From NCBI GenBank assembly GCA_015233115.1, contig JADFYJ010000018.1, positions 1-49,536 of the forward strand: a DNA stretch of 49,536 nt, in the 5' to 3' direction. Position numbers and translations under genes: made by a program. This stretch comes from Candidatus Omnitrophota bacterium (GTDB lineage Bacteria > Omnitrophota > Gorgyraeia > Zapsychrales > Zapsychraceae). Below the pieces are notes generated by a model. The model ran no database searches, was not told where the DNA came from, and saw nothing but the letters and a program-made list of their open reading frames with translations. Every line of letters starts with the position of its first letter. Positions within the stretch are counted from its first letter, which is position 1. Positions 8,310-16,701 of this stretch are shown piece by piece.

Positions 8310-9386
8310 ATGCGAAAGTATTGGGAATTCACGGAAAAAAATATGTTCAGCGAACTTTTGTCTTTTCTGGGCAGAATGACCCAAGAAAACTTAACTCATC
8401 AAATCGAATATCTAAAAATTGAGAATGAGATATTGCGTAAACGTGTCGGCAAAAGCATCCGGCCAACGCCTATTGAAAAAAGAAAACTTTTAAGATTCGG
8501 CGCTCCCCTTGGCAAAGATTTGAAGAACATTATCACCGTCGTAACATATGAAACCTTTCTCCTTTGGGTTAGGAAATACAAACGTAAAAAAGATTCTGAA
8601 AGAAATAAACAACGCGGCAGGCCTAAAACCCTAGCAGAAATCCGGCAGTTAATAGTGCGACTAGCCAAAGAGAACTCCTGGGGATACGTTCGGATAATCG
8701 GAGAGCTAAATAAACTCGGCATCAAACGTATGTCAAAAACCACTGTAAAAAACATTTTAAAAGAAAACAATATTGATCCTGTTCCTCAAAGATCACAAGA
8801 TTCCTGGAATAACTTCATCAAAAGACATTTTCAAACTTTATGGGCATGTGACTTTTTCACCAAACAAGTTCTTACTGCACTAGGGCCAAGGATATTTTTC
8901 GTTTTGTTTTTTATAAATATCAAAACCAGGCGTGTTTATGTCACAGGATCAACCCAATACCCCAATCGGGAGTGGGTAAATAAACAGACGGAAAAAATCC
9001 TTCCTCATCTCTGTGGCAACAAAGACGATAAATGCTTATTAATTCGTGACAGAGATAAAAAGTTTTCCAAAGAGTTTGATGAATTGTTTAAAAATTCCGG
9101 CTTTTATGTGCAAAAAAATCCCATTATGTCACCCAATATGAATCCCTATGCCGAAAGCTGGGTGGGTTCGATTAAGCGCGAATGCCTAAATCATTTTCTT
9201 GTCTTCGGTGAACGACACCTGAGATATCTCATAAGTGAATACGTGGATTATTACCATAAAAGCAGGCCCCACTCATCAATGGGCAACGCGCCGCTCGAAG
9301 GAATTAAAACGAGTAAAAGAAACATAGGTGAAATTAAATGCCAGACAAAACTAGGAGGGCTGATCAAAAATTATTACCGCGGATAA
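8310..9386 (+). CDS. DDE integrase-type transposase
   Basis: 358 residues from the ATG at 8310, which follows AAGGAGA. The open frame extends upstream to 8190, but that part overlaps the divergent promoter and has no ribosome site. Residues about 75-165 are a helix-turn-helix region (RGRPKTLAEIRQLIVRLAKE, WGYVRIIGELNKLGIKRMS). The rve-type catalytic core follows, with D in WACDFFT, D in LIRDRDKKF and E in NPYAESWVGSIKRE, and the ending DYYHKSRPHSSMG typical of IS3/IS481-like integrases. I cannot find terminal inverted repeats or a target duplication, so it may be a solitary or decayed element. It is divergent from the ATPase-helicase operon. Confidence 0.85.
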   Translation: MRKYWEFTEKNMFSELLSFLGRMTQENLTHQIEYLKIENEILRKRVGKSIRPTPIEKRKLLRFGAPLGKDLKNIITVVTYETFLLWVRKYKRKKDSERNKQRGRPKTLAEIRQLIVRLAKENSWGYVRIIGELNKLGIKRMSKTTVKNILKENNIDPVPQRSQDSWNNFIKRHFQTLWACDFFTKQVLTALGPRIFFVLFFINIKTRRVYVTGSTQYPNREWVNKQTEKILPHLCGNKDDKCLLIRDRDKKFSKEFDELFKNSGFYVQKNPIMSPNMNPYAESWVGSIKRECLNHFLVFGERHLRYLISEYVDYYHKSRPHSSMGNAPLEGIKTSKRNIGEIKCQTKLGGLIKNYYRG

Positions 9387-9594
9387 AAACAAATGCATAT
9401 AAATTAACGAAGGAAATATCGGGCGGAGCTTTGTCTTTGAGGCCAAAAGACTACGCCTCACCGACGAATTTAAATTTATAAAGCAAATTTAGAAGGAAAA
9501 TATAATTTTCTTTATTTAAAAAACACCGATTTCCTTCCTGTTTAGAGGACGTGTATAATTTTTGTACCTGCCGCCTTTTGGAACATCAAGACAT

Positions 9595-9633
9595 AAAAAA
9601 AGCCCCAACCGTATTAACCGATTAAGGCTTTTT
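9595..9633 (-). terminator. Terminator of the tRNA-His transcript
   Basis: A 9-bp stem with G-U pairs (9602-9610 with 9620-9628), extended by A/T pairs, is followed on the minus strand by seven T. It lies about 35 bp past the tRNA 3' end. The rest of 9387-9594 holds no gene that I can see, only a weak TGAGGC/GCCTCA hairpin and AT-rich sequence after the transposase. Confidence 0.75.
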
Positions 9634-9666
9634 ACTATCTTCCTCTCGTCCCGAGAGGTTTATTAA

Positions 9667-9742
9667 TGGGGTGGCTGACGGGGATCGAACCCGCGACCAC
9701 AAGATCCACAATCTTGTGCGCTACCGCTGCGCTACAGCCACC
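9667..9742 (-). tRNA. tRNA-His (GTG)
   Basis: Full cloverleaf on the minus strand. The acceptor stem GTGGCTG/CAGCCAC has the extra G at position -1 opposite discriminator C, the identity mark of tRNA-His. The anticodon loop reads ATTGTGGAT with GTG as anticodon. The T-loop TTCGATC is present and CCA is encoded. It is monocistronic. Confidence 0.96.
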
Positions 9743-9770
9743 AAAAATTAAAAATATACATTCAGGTTGT

Positions 9771-9788
9771 CCTGAGCCTGCCGAAGGG
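9771..9788. repeat. CCTGAGC...CGAAGGG palindromic repeat
   Basis: CCTGAGCCTGCCGAAGGG belongs to the widely scattered imperfect palindrome family CCTGAGCnnGncGAAGGG. Related copies lie inside coding sequence at 15114-15133 and 19872-19897. This one is intergenic, between tRNA-His and the AsmA-like gene. Confidence 0.6.
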
Positions 9789-9890
9789 CCACCATAAAAT
9801 TTTTAAAAAATCTGTTTCAAGAATGCCACATTTTAACACAAAAAAATTTTGGAGCAATATTTTCTTTACACCGGCACTTTATTCACTTAA

Positions 9891-10829
9891 TTAACTCCTA
9901 GGCAACGCGTCCAATTTCATATCGAACAATACGTCGTTTACCTTAAAATTATCTAATTGAGTCTGAAATTGAAAATGGCCTTGCAACACGACATTATTGA
10001 TCAGCTCGGTCGAAGATAAAAACCCAAGATTTACTCCTTCTAACCTTTGAATTTGGGGAAAGACATTATCTTTGGTCAATTTACCTTTAACACTCACGAC
10101 TTTATCCTTAATCGTGATCTCACTTTCCAGCCAAGACTCTCCTTTGCTTTCTTTTGCTACCACCCGCCCGTCCAGATTTTTCGTCAAAAGATCAACCCAT
10201 CCCGCCCCTCTCAAAGATGATTCCGGCCAAAGATCTTTAATAGCTTGAAGTTTTACTAGAATTTGAAACGGAACCGGGCCGGCGACCACAGGAACAACCA
10301 CATCCTGAAGTGAGATGCGTATCCGGTCTGCAACCACAATCCGGTCTTGGCTTAAAAAATTAAAATAAAATTTTCCCTTCGCGTTATATACATCAACCTG
10401 ACGAATTAAAATCTGAAAATTTTTATGTGTATTGACCAATCCCTCTTTTGTTGACTGTCGGATAGGCATCGACACATTCTGAACTGAAAGAGTTCTCTCT
10501 TTGCCTTCCCGGGTTAATAGCATAGGCTCCCGGACAATCAGATGATCCACGGTTAACCTGCGGGACAATATTTCCGAAATATCAAACTGAAACGAAATCT
10601 GCTTAGCCTGCATAATCCCGGCGATTCGCGGCGTATAAATGCTCATGCCCCGAGGAAATTCATACGCGATCGCGGAGAATTCCACTTTTCGGTCCAGCGC
10701 GGCCGTAAAAAAATCTTCAACGAAGGTTTTACCGTAAAACCGGATAAACAGGCTGACGGAAATGAACGCACCTAATAAAAAAGCAGCCACCACGAATAAT
10801 ATGCGGAAAAATATGCTGAATAGTTTCAT
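9891..10829 (-). CDS. AsmA-like membrane-anchored periplasmic protein
   Basis: 312 residues. One N-terminal membrane segment (about 7-30, LFVVAAFLLGAFISVSLFI) is followed by an all-beta periplasmic region whose repeated strands (RRLTVDHLIVREPMLLTREG, NFQILIRQVDVYNAKGKFYF) are typical of AsmA/TamB/DUF748 proteins. Family members take part in phospholipid transport or outer-membrane assembly. At 312 residues it is short for the family, similar to the AsmA-like protein at 36540. It lies 13 bp downstream of the second DUF4143 ATPase, probably by chance. Function is inferred from fold only. Confidence 0.65.
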   Translation of the reverse strand: MKLFSIFFRILFVVAAFLLGAFISVSLFIRFYGKTFVEDFFTAALDRKVEFSAIAYEFPRGMSIYTPRIAGIMQAKQISFQFDISEILSRRLTVDHLIVREPMLLTREGKERTLSVQNVSMPIRQSTKEGLVNTHKNFQILIRQVDVYNAKGKFYFNFLSQDRIVVADRIRISLQDVVVPVVAGPVPFQILVKLQAIKDLWPESSLRGAGWVDLLTKNLDGRVVAKESKGESWLESEITIKDKVVSVKGKLTKDNVFPQIQRLEGVNLGFLSSTELINNVVLQGHFQFQTQLDNFKVNDVLFDMKLDALPRS

Positions 10830-10841
10830 ATCTTTTAAAAC

Positions 10842-12062
10842 CTATAATAGTGAAAAATGAATATTTTTTATGCCTTCCGCGACATTTACTATATTTTTAG
10901 ACGTTGAGATAACAAAACTTGGACTTTTGACTTTTCCCGTTAATTTAAACCATCTTGAAATATTTTTCACCTTCGATGACACTATGGTTGAAGACAATTT
11001 GATCTCTAAAGGATATATGTTGTTTTCCGATTCCAAAAGAATGTCCACTTCAACGCCATCCGTGCTTCTAAAAAAATATAGATGCTTTTCATCTCCCCAA
11101 CCAGATAATTTTTTATACAACTGGGCCACACATGCCGTTTCAAACAATGCTCCAGCCATCGGCCCTTTTAATGCGTGCTCTGCCTCTTGCAAGCCAACCA
11201 GGTAACACACAAGTCCTGTATCCATAAAATAACAACGCGGCGTTTTAATAATTCTTTTCCCAAAATTATTATAATAAGGCATTAAAAAGAAAATCAACCC
11301 GCTGGCTTCAAGCAAGGTCAGCCATTGTTTTATCGTCGGTAGTGATACCCCCAATTCCCGTGATAACTCAGCCGTGTTAATTTCCTGAGCTGTCCGGGCG
11401 GCTATCAACTGAACAAATCGCTCAAAATCTCTTAAGTTAGACTCTTTTATATTACCCCTGATATCTTTATCAATATAGGTCTGCACATAACTTTTAAACC
11501 ATAACTTTCTGGTTTCCTTATTGCTCAATACACTCTCGGGGTATCCTCCTTTTAATATCCAATCTCCGACAGAAATTTTATCAGATTTGACCACCGTTGC
11601 CTTCTTAAGATCAAAAATATAGTCTTCTATTCCTTTGATTTTTTGATCAGTCATTTGCAAAGTTTCATCTATTCCAAATGGATATAAATGCAACACCGCT
11701 ATCCGCCCAGCCAGAGATTCACTGATCCCTTTCATTAAAACCCATTGCTGCGACCCGGTAAGTATCCATTGAGCAGGCTTGTTATCTTTATCGATTCTGG
11801 CTTTAATATAAGAAAAAAGTTCAGGGACGTTTTGTATTTCATCAATAATGACTGGCGGAGCATATTCTTCTAGAAATCCTCTGGGATCTTCAGTCGCGTA
11901 AGCGCGAACATCCATTTCATCAAGCAGCACATACTTGTAATTCTTAAATAAATGTTTTACCAGCGTAGTTTTTCCCGCTCTGCGCGGCCCCCCCACAAAA
12001 AACGCCGGAAACGATTTCGCTGCCTGAGTGATCGTTGATTCAAGATTTCGCTTGCTGTACAT
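10842..12062 (-). CDS. Second AAA+ ATPase with DUF4143 domain
   Basis: 406 residues. Walker A is GGPRRAGKTT (24-33), Walker B is VIIDEIQN with D74-E75, and the sensor motif ILTGSQQWVLM follows. A winged-helix stretch, ELSRELGVSLPTIKQWLTLL (about 225-250), precedes the DUF4143 part, which ends in the PD-(D/E)XK-like core GVEVDILLE and YPLEIK. It is only distantly similar to the ATPase at 6860-8131, so it is not a recent duplicate. The ATG has no ribosome site and lies 7-8 bp after the -10 box, which suggests a leaderless message. Confidence 0.88.
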   Translation of the reverse strand: MYSKRNLESTITQAAKSFPAFFVGGPRRAGKTTLVKHLFKNYKYVLLDEMDVRAYATEDPRGFLEEYAPPVIIDEIQNVPELFSYIKARIDKDNKPAQWILTGSQQWVLMKGISESLAGRIAVLHLYPFGIDETLQMTDQKIKGIEDYIFDLKKATVVKSDKISVGDWILKGGYPESVLSNKETRKLWFKSYVQTYIDKDIRGNIKESNLRDFERFVQLIAARTAQEINTAELSRELGVSLPTIKQWLTLLEASGLIFFLMPYYNNFGKRIIKTPRCYFMDTGLVCYLVGLQEAEHALKGPMAGALFETACVAQLYKKLSGWGDEKHLYFFRSTDGVEVDILLESENNIYPLEIKLSSTIVSSKVKNISRWFKLTGKVKSPSFVISTSKNIVNVAEGIKNIHFSLL

Positions 12063-12069
12063 ATTTGAA

Positions 12070-12097
12070 ATTATAAAGTACTACTTTATTTTGTCAA
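12070..12097 (-). promoter_or_regulatory. Near-consensus promoter with spacer palindrome
   Basis: The minus strand reads TTGACA (12092-12097), 16 bp, then TATAAT (12070-12075). A perfect palindrome, TAAAGTA-C-TACTTTA (12074-12088), fills most of the spacer and touches the -10 box. It is a likely repressor site. Transcription would begin at about 12063, one base before the start codon. Confidence 0.75.
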
Positions 12098-12194
12098 GAT
12101 TAAAATCTTCAAAAAAGACCCATTAGAAAAGCAGCTAACACTCTTAAACGCAAACCGCTTTGAGATTTAAAAAAATCCAATATATGCCTGCGCC

Positions 12195-15100
12195 CTAAAT
12201 TAATCCCAAAAACACAGGCAAATCAGGGATCGTTCGAATGTTCAATATCACCGGAGCTACACCTGGCGCGTTTAAGAATTGCTGCAGCATAACAGGGTCA
12301 ATACTATATTCAAAACCTTTGCCCTGCCTGTCAACCCCGACGGAAAAATGCGCGGCGTTTAAATCAATACCCCCGTTTTCCGCAACCATAACTGATTTAG
12401 GCTCTATAACTTCATTGATTTCGATGACCTTATCTTTGTTTCTATACTGCAACATTCGCAAACCTTCCCGCGCTTCTGCTTTTATCCATAGTGGATAATC
12501 ATTATCATTGCCTTTAAGCGCCTCTTTTAACGGCGCATATACCTGATCATAACTCCCGATGTAACCTAAAAGCCGGGCAGACCATTTTCGTGAGTTCGTA
12601 TCCGCAGAAACATTTTTCAGATTTTTTATTAATGCAGGGACAGCCTTTTCTCCCATGGCTGTAATGGCATTATACGGAGCACTATTAGTAGTTTCTTCGG
12701 GATGTTCATTCGTCAACTGACTTATATATCCTTCTGCGCTCTCATTTTCTTTTGCATCAGTACTTGGTCGTATTTCAGATGCCGGCTGTACCGGGGCAGC
12801 TACCGTTATGCCTCTTTCTTTTAAACGTTCTAAAGCATGTTGTGCTTCAATCTTATGCCATAGCTCATACTGGTCGCTGTTGATAACATCTTGCAGAACA
12901 GAAACTACTTCCTGTCCCCCTACTTCTCCTAAAAGCAGAGCCGACCATTTTCGTGAGTTAGTATCAGCGTACAAATTGGCAAGATTTTTTATCAAAGCCG
13001 GAACCGCTCTGCTCCCCATTCTGACGAGCTGCTTATAACTTTCGCTATTCACAGTATCTTCGGTTTTTTCTTCGGCCAATTTATTAATGTATCCGAAGGC
13101 CTTTGTTTCGTCGGAATCCGCATCATGTCGGATATGTGTCAATGCGTTGAAAGGATTTCCCCTGGTAAAAAATGGATCTTGTTGCCATTGTTGCATCACC
13201 TCAACCGGGGGACGAAAGTCACGTTGCGCGCCATTTTCAAATTTACTAATATCAAAAATAGTTAACCCAACGATTTCAGGAAACATCCCATTCTTGAGAT
13301 CCTGTCTAAGGTAATTCCGAAATTCATTCTTAGCATCATCGGGCATAGCAGAGCCCATTTCTCCCATGATAATTGGAATGCCATATTTACTTAGTTTACT
13401 GATCATCCCCGTCGTTAATCCGTTAAAATTACCTCCCCCTGGAGGATAACTATAGGCATCCAGGCCAATCACATCCACCTCATTGGAAATATTTGATAAA
13501 ATATAGTCTAATAATTGATAGTTGCTTTTTTGTTCAATTCCCTGAGGCTCGAAGTTGTGAGGTGAAAAAACAAAAAGCACATTATCCGCGCCGTTGTTTT
13601 TATATATTTCTATAATCCTTTTCCACGCCTTAATATAATTATCAGCGTCTTGTCTTGTTTTTACTGACCAAGCGTACCAACCCCCCATTGGTTCATGCAT
13701 GGGACGTATAAGGACTTTCTTTCCATATTCTGCCGCCGCTTCTGCCCTGACTTTTAACTGAGCATCGAATTTCCCGCCATTAATCATATCTAAAACTTGA
13801 CCCTTACCAAACTCTAAAACTTCATGAGGCACCTGATTTTCTTTTAGCCGCTTCCATTGATCTGTGATGGGCTTATCATAAATACTGGTGAAGAAAAGTA
13901 CAGAAGCCGGAAGAACGCCTGGTCCCGGTATTCGATGGTCAAATTTTGATGTAACGGATTCACCTTCTCCAGCTTCTCCTCCAACATAGCCGCCATCAAA
14001 AATTCCAATACCCATTCCTCGTTGACGAGTTGTTCCAACATCTAAGATCATCGGACTTTGAATAAGCACTTTTCCTCTTTCGGAAGCCGCTTTAAATTTA
14101 AGCGGTTTAACAGCAGACCAATTAAACTCTGAATTCCGATTTTTGATCGCGTCCAGCCGGATCAACGCAAATTGTTTTGATCCATTCACACTAATATGTT
14201 CCGTTGATGAAAAACCTATTTCACGGCCTTGATCATCCTCAAATACAACATCATATCCTGATCCATCAGCTCCGGAGATAGTGAATCGAAAAACCAGGTT
14301 ATTTAAATTATCGGAGAAATCTATGGTTTCTTTTCCATTGGCCCATTGAAATGTCGTCCACATGTCGCCTGATTTCTGCCATTCCCACGTGACAGACTTG
14401 CGGAGACTGTTATCCGGGTCTATTCCAATAATAACCGGATTGCCTTGCGTGATGTTTTTGATATTACTCTCTTGCAACGCAATTTCATTAACAACTTTTG
14501 CTGAGCCAATAGAAGCATTTCTTAATGATGGAAAGACATAACTCCGTTCCAGCTCTACTCCCCGGCTCTGTGTTTGCTTCGCCGATAACTCGGCTGCTGG
14601 TAAATGATTGCCCGTTAATAATAAACAAGCGGACATAAATAATATCCTTCCCAACCTATTCAATCGAGAAAACATTGGAGCTTCACTAACATCAGCTGGT
14701 TTAATTTCAATTAAAAGTTCTACAGGGGAGAGGACGCTTCCTGCCGCCAGCTTCCCTTCCGCTTCTGATGCGAGCATAGCCTGGCTGGCTTGACTTAAAG
14801 GAATTCCGCCTGAGAAATATTTACGCGCAACAATCTGCTGTGTATTCGGATCATATTCTTCTTTAATGGCATTGCTCGCGCCTTTGCGAAAGGCTTCGAC
14901 ATATTGGTTATAAATTTTTTGTTTTTCAAGAGAAGCTAAGAAATAGCGCACCAGCTTTTGTGTTTCTTTTTTAAACGCATCATTTGGTAAAAGTTCTGTC
15001 CCTTTATCTACAATAAAGTCGAACTTGAGTGGATTCTGCGGATCAAGGTTCACACCCTTAATGATCGCTGGCACAAAATTTGCAGTAGTAACAATACCTG

Positions 15101-15227
15101 GCATTACAGCAAGCCCATTCGACGAGCTCAGGGCAAGCTGTGCTTGTGCGTATTGCGGCGGTACTGTGAAGGTTAATGAAATGACGATCAGCAAAATACT
15201 GGAAATAACTTTTTTTATCGAAAACAT
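12195..15227 (-). CDS. Secreted GH26 glycosidase with HEAT repeats
   Basis: 1010 residues, started by GAGGAG-ATG. A signal peptide (1-30, ending AQAQ) is followed by a helical module (about 45-175) that I recall from other large secreted Omnitrophota proteins. A second hydrophobic stretch resembling a signal peptide (about 193-213, ILFMSACLLLTGNHLPAAE) comes next, then a beta-sandwich like a carbohydrate-binding module (225-395). The GH26 barrel (400-690) has acid/base Glu in RPMHEPMGGWYAW (near 510) and nucleophile Glu in IIMGEMGS (near 619), 109 residues apart as in known beta-mannanases. Two HEAT-type units (715-935) and a C-terminal module ending PVFLGLI follow. The likely activity is endo-beta-mannanase or a related glucanase. 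Confidence 0.85.
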   Translation of the reverse strand: MFSIKKVISSILLIVISLTFTVPPQYAQAQLALSSSNGLAVMPGIVTTANFVPAIIKGVNLDPQNPLKFDFIVDKGTELLPNDAFKKETQKLVRYFLASLEKQKIYNQYVEAFRKGASNAIKEEYDPNTQQIVARKYFSGGIPLSQASQAMLASEAEGKLAAGSVLSPVELLIEIKPADVSEAPMFSRLNRLGRILFMSACLLLTGNHLPAAELSAKQTQSRGVELERSYVFPSLRNASIGSAKVVNEIALQESNIKNITQGNPVIIGIDPDNSLRKSVTWEWQKSGDMWTTFQWANGKETIDFSDNLNNLVFRFTISGADGSGYDVVFEDDQGREIGFSSTEHISVNGSKQFALIRLDAIKNRNSEFNWSAVKPLKFKAASERGKVLIQSPMILDVGTTRQRGMGIGIFDGGYVGGEAGEGESVTSKFDHRIPGPGVLPASVLFFTSIYDKPITDQWKRLKENQVPHEVLEFGKGQVLDMINGGKFDAQLKVRAEAAAEYGKKVLIRPMHEPMGGWYAWSVKTRQDADNYIKAWKRIIEIYKNNGADNVLFVFSPHNFEPQGIEQKSNYQLLDYILSNISNEVDVIGLDAYSYPPGGGNFNGLTTGMISKLSKYGIPIIMGEMGSAMPDDAKNEFRNYLRQDLKNGMFPEIVGLTIFDISKFENGAQRDFRPPVEVMQQWQQDPFFTRGNPFNALTHIRHDADSDETKAFGYINKLAEEKTEDTVNSESYKQLVRMGSRAVPALIKNLANLYADTNSRKWSALLLGEVGGQEVVSVLQDVINSDQYELWHKIEAQHALERLKERGITVAAPVQPASEIRPSTDAKENESAEGYISQLTNEHPEETTNSAPYNAITAMGEKAVPALIKNLKNVSADTNSRKWSARLLGYIGSYDQVYAPLKEALKGNDNDYPLWIKAEAREGLRMLQYRNKDKVIEINEVIEPKSVMVAENGGIDLNAAHFSVGVDRQGKGFEYSIDPVMLQQFLNAPGVAPVILNIRTIPDLPVFLGLI
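15114..15133. repeat. Palindromic repeat inside the GH26 signal-peptide region
   Basis: On the minus strand CCCTGAGCTCGTCGAATGGG encodes ALSSSNGL just after the predicted signal peptidase site. It matches the CCTGAGC...CGAAGGG family seen at 9771 and 19872. It looks like a repeat absorbed into the reading frame at a tolerant position. Confidence 0.5.
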
Positions 15228-15398
15228 ATGGTGCTCCTCATTTCTACAGGAATATTTTTTGTGAAATAGTGGTAAAAGTATGCCATATAGATTTTAAAAT
15301 TGCTAATTTTTGGCATTGCCTATTCGATAGTATAAAATTGTAAATCAATTAGAAGATGTTTTTGGAATGAGTTTTTTCTGGAAGTATTTAAATTTTAA

Positions 15399-15830
15399 TT
15401 AATTAAAATTTTCCAACACCCATTGGTAAAAACGTGTCGTTACTTTAACCATTTCTTCCGCATCCGCGTGTCTGGCGCTGCGGCTCTCATACTGGACCAT
15501 ATTTTTACGGGCAATTACTTTGCGAAGCTGTTTGGATTTTTCCAGAGCATTCTCAAAATCCAACTGAGATACCAAATCACAAACATCAAGATGATCCTGA
15601 GAAATCGAGCGCACACCGCGATTATGGACACAAATGGCATCTGCTGAAGATATGGCACATTGTACGGCAAGGGTTGCCGCGGCGTTCCAGTTCTCGGAAT
15701 TAAAAGCATGGATCATCTGATCATAATTGTCCTGTGCCTTCTTTAAATAATCACGGGCTGCAGAACGGTTTTCTTGTCGCACTTTTGTTTCTTTGGCTGT
15801 CATTTTAGATCTCCAATGGTTCTTTACCAT
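15399..15830 (-). CDS. HEPN-domain protein (toxin of an MNT/HEPN pair)
   Basis: 143 residues, all-alpha. It has the HEPN layout: AARDYLKKAQDNYDQMIHAF, then AATLAVQCAISSADAICVHN, then the RNase-type motif RSISQDH (R-x5-H). HEPN RNases are the toxic half of the commonest prokaryotic pair with minimal nucleotidyltransferases, which AMPylate and silence them. The start overlaps the end of the upstream MNT gene by 26 bp, so they are coupled. The stop codon lies within a perfect 22-bp A/T palindrome (15390-15411). Confidence 0.82.
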   Translation of the reverse strand: MVKNHWRSKMTAKETKVRQENRSAARDYLKKAQDNYDQMIHAFNSENWNAAATLAVQCAISSADAICVHNRGVRSISQDHLDVCDLVSQLDFENALEKSKQLRKVIARKNMVQYESRSARHADAEEMVKVTTRFYQWVLENFN

Positions 15831-16434
15831 ATAAAACAGAATACGATTTTATGAGCGTCGATACCGGCGGGCTATTTCTTTTTAACATTTTGCTGAATTC
15901 ATCAGCCATCTTAATGTAAGCGTCAAGCCGTAGCCCGAAATAAGCAAAGAAATCCGATGCTATTGGCCCAAAGAATGCATCTTCAACTTTCTCAAGATCC
16001 GCGGCTTTCTTCACGATAACGGCTAAATCCAGATCGCTTCCTGGCTTGGCACTGCCTTTCTGAACACTGCCATAAAGAATGACAGAAACAACAGCCCGCA
16101 AAATCCCTGCATCTTTCATCCCCTGAATGACCTTTTCTTGGGCGTCATTCTTCCAATTATCCTCTGCCTTGAACATCGGTAGAATGACTTTCTGAACAAT
16201 CCGGTCTTTACGGTTTAAAGAATAAACATGCTGATTACCTATCAATTCCATCGTGACGATACCTGCGGCATCTAAAGCTTTTAATGCGTCGTGGGTTGAA
16301 GGAATGGAAAATCCGGCGGCACGCGCGATCTCACTGCCGCCCATACGCCGGTCAACACCAGAAGATAGAACACGCATTATGGCAACTTTGGTTTGTGAAT
16401 CCAAAATTTTTTCTAAAGGACGAGCACCTGTCAT
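15805..16434 (-). CDS. Winged-helix minimal nucleotidyltransferase (MNT antitoxin)
   Basis: 209 residues from the ATG at 16434. A TTG six bases earlier would leave no gap to AAGGAA, so the ATG is preferred. Residues 10-75 are a winged helix (IMRVLSSGVDRRMGGSEIAR, HDALKALDAAGIVTMELIG). The nucleotidyltransferase core has LYGSVQKGSAKPGSDLDLAV, the G-S-x(n)-SDLDLAV motif of MNT/Pol-beta enzymes. It should AMPylate or otherwise neutralise the HEPN partner and, through its own DNA-binding domain, repress the operon. Most MNT antitoxins lack such a fused domain. Confidence 0.85.
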   Translation of the reverse strand: MTGARPLEKILDSQTKVAIMRVLSSGVDRRMGGSEIARAAGFSIPSTHDALKALDAAGIVTMELIGNQHVYSLNRKDRIVQKVILPMFKAEDNWKNDAQEKVIQGMKDAGILRAVVSVILYGSVQKGSAKPGSDLDLAVIVKKAADLEKVEDAFFGPIASDFFAYFGLRLDAYIKMADEFSKMLKRNSPPVSTLIKSYSVLYGKEPLEI

Positions 16435-16455
16435 AAGCAATTCCTTACGTTCGTT

Positions 16456-16500
16456 AGGTTAACCTTATGATAAGCATACCATATGTCCCCTGATTGTCAA
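16456..16500 (-). promoter_or_regulatory. Promoter and palindromic operator of the MNT/HEPN operon
   Basis: The minus strand reads TTGACA (16495-16500), 16 bp, TATGCT (16473-16478). The perfect palindrome AGGTTAACCT (16456-16465) lies at the expected transcription start. Such a site fits autorepression by the winged helix of the MNT protein. Confidence 0.65.
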
Positions 16501-16563
16501 CACTAAGAGCACGGAGAATATTTGTGACCACAATGTGAAAAAGGAAGGAAGTAGAAAATAAAA

Positions 16564-16637
16564 CGACCCCGGCCCGATTCGAACGGGCGACCTACAGCTT
16601 AGAAGGCTGTTGCTCTATCCATCTGAGCTACGGGGCC
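16564..16637 (-). tRNA. tRNA-Arg (TCT)
   Basis: The minus strand gives acceptor GGCCCCG/CGGGGTC (one G-U), D-arm TAGCTCAGATGGATAGAGCA, anticodon loop CTTCTAA with anticodon TCT, and T-loop TTCGAAT. CCA is not encoded, unlike the other two tRNAs in this window. It lies between the MNT/HEPN operon and a membrane protein gene. Confidence 0.95.
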
Positions 16638-16701
16638 GATAAAATTGAACATGGTTATACCAAAATTACTTCATTCTGTAAAGCATAAATGGGTTTGAAA
16701 C

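Noticed and set aside
8100..9560. Full insertion sequence with terminal inverted repeats around the transposase
   Set aside because: I compared both flanks and found only a weak GAAGGAAAT-type similarity downstream; no convincing ends or target duplication.
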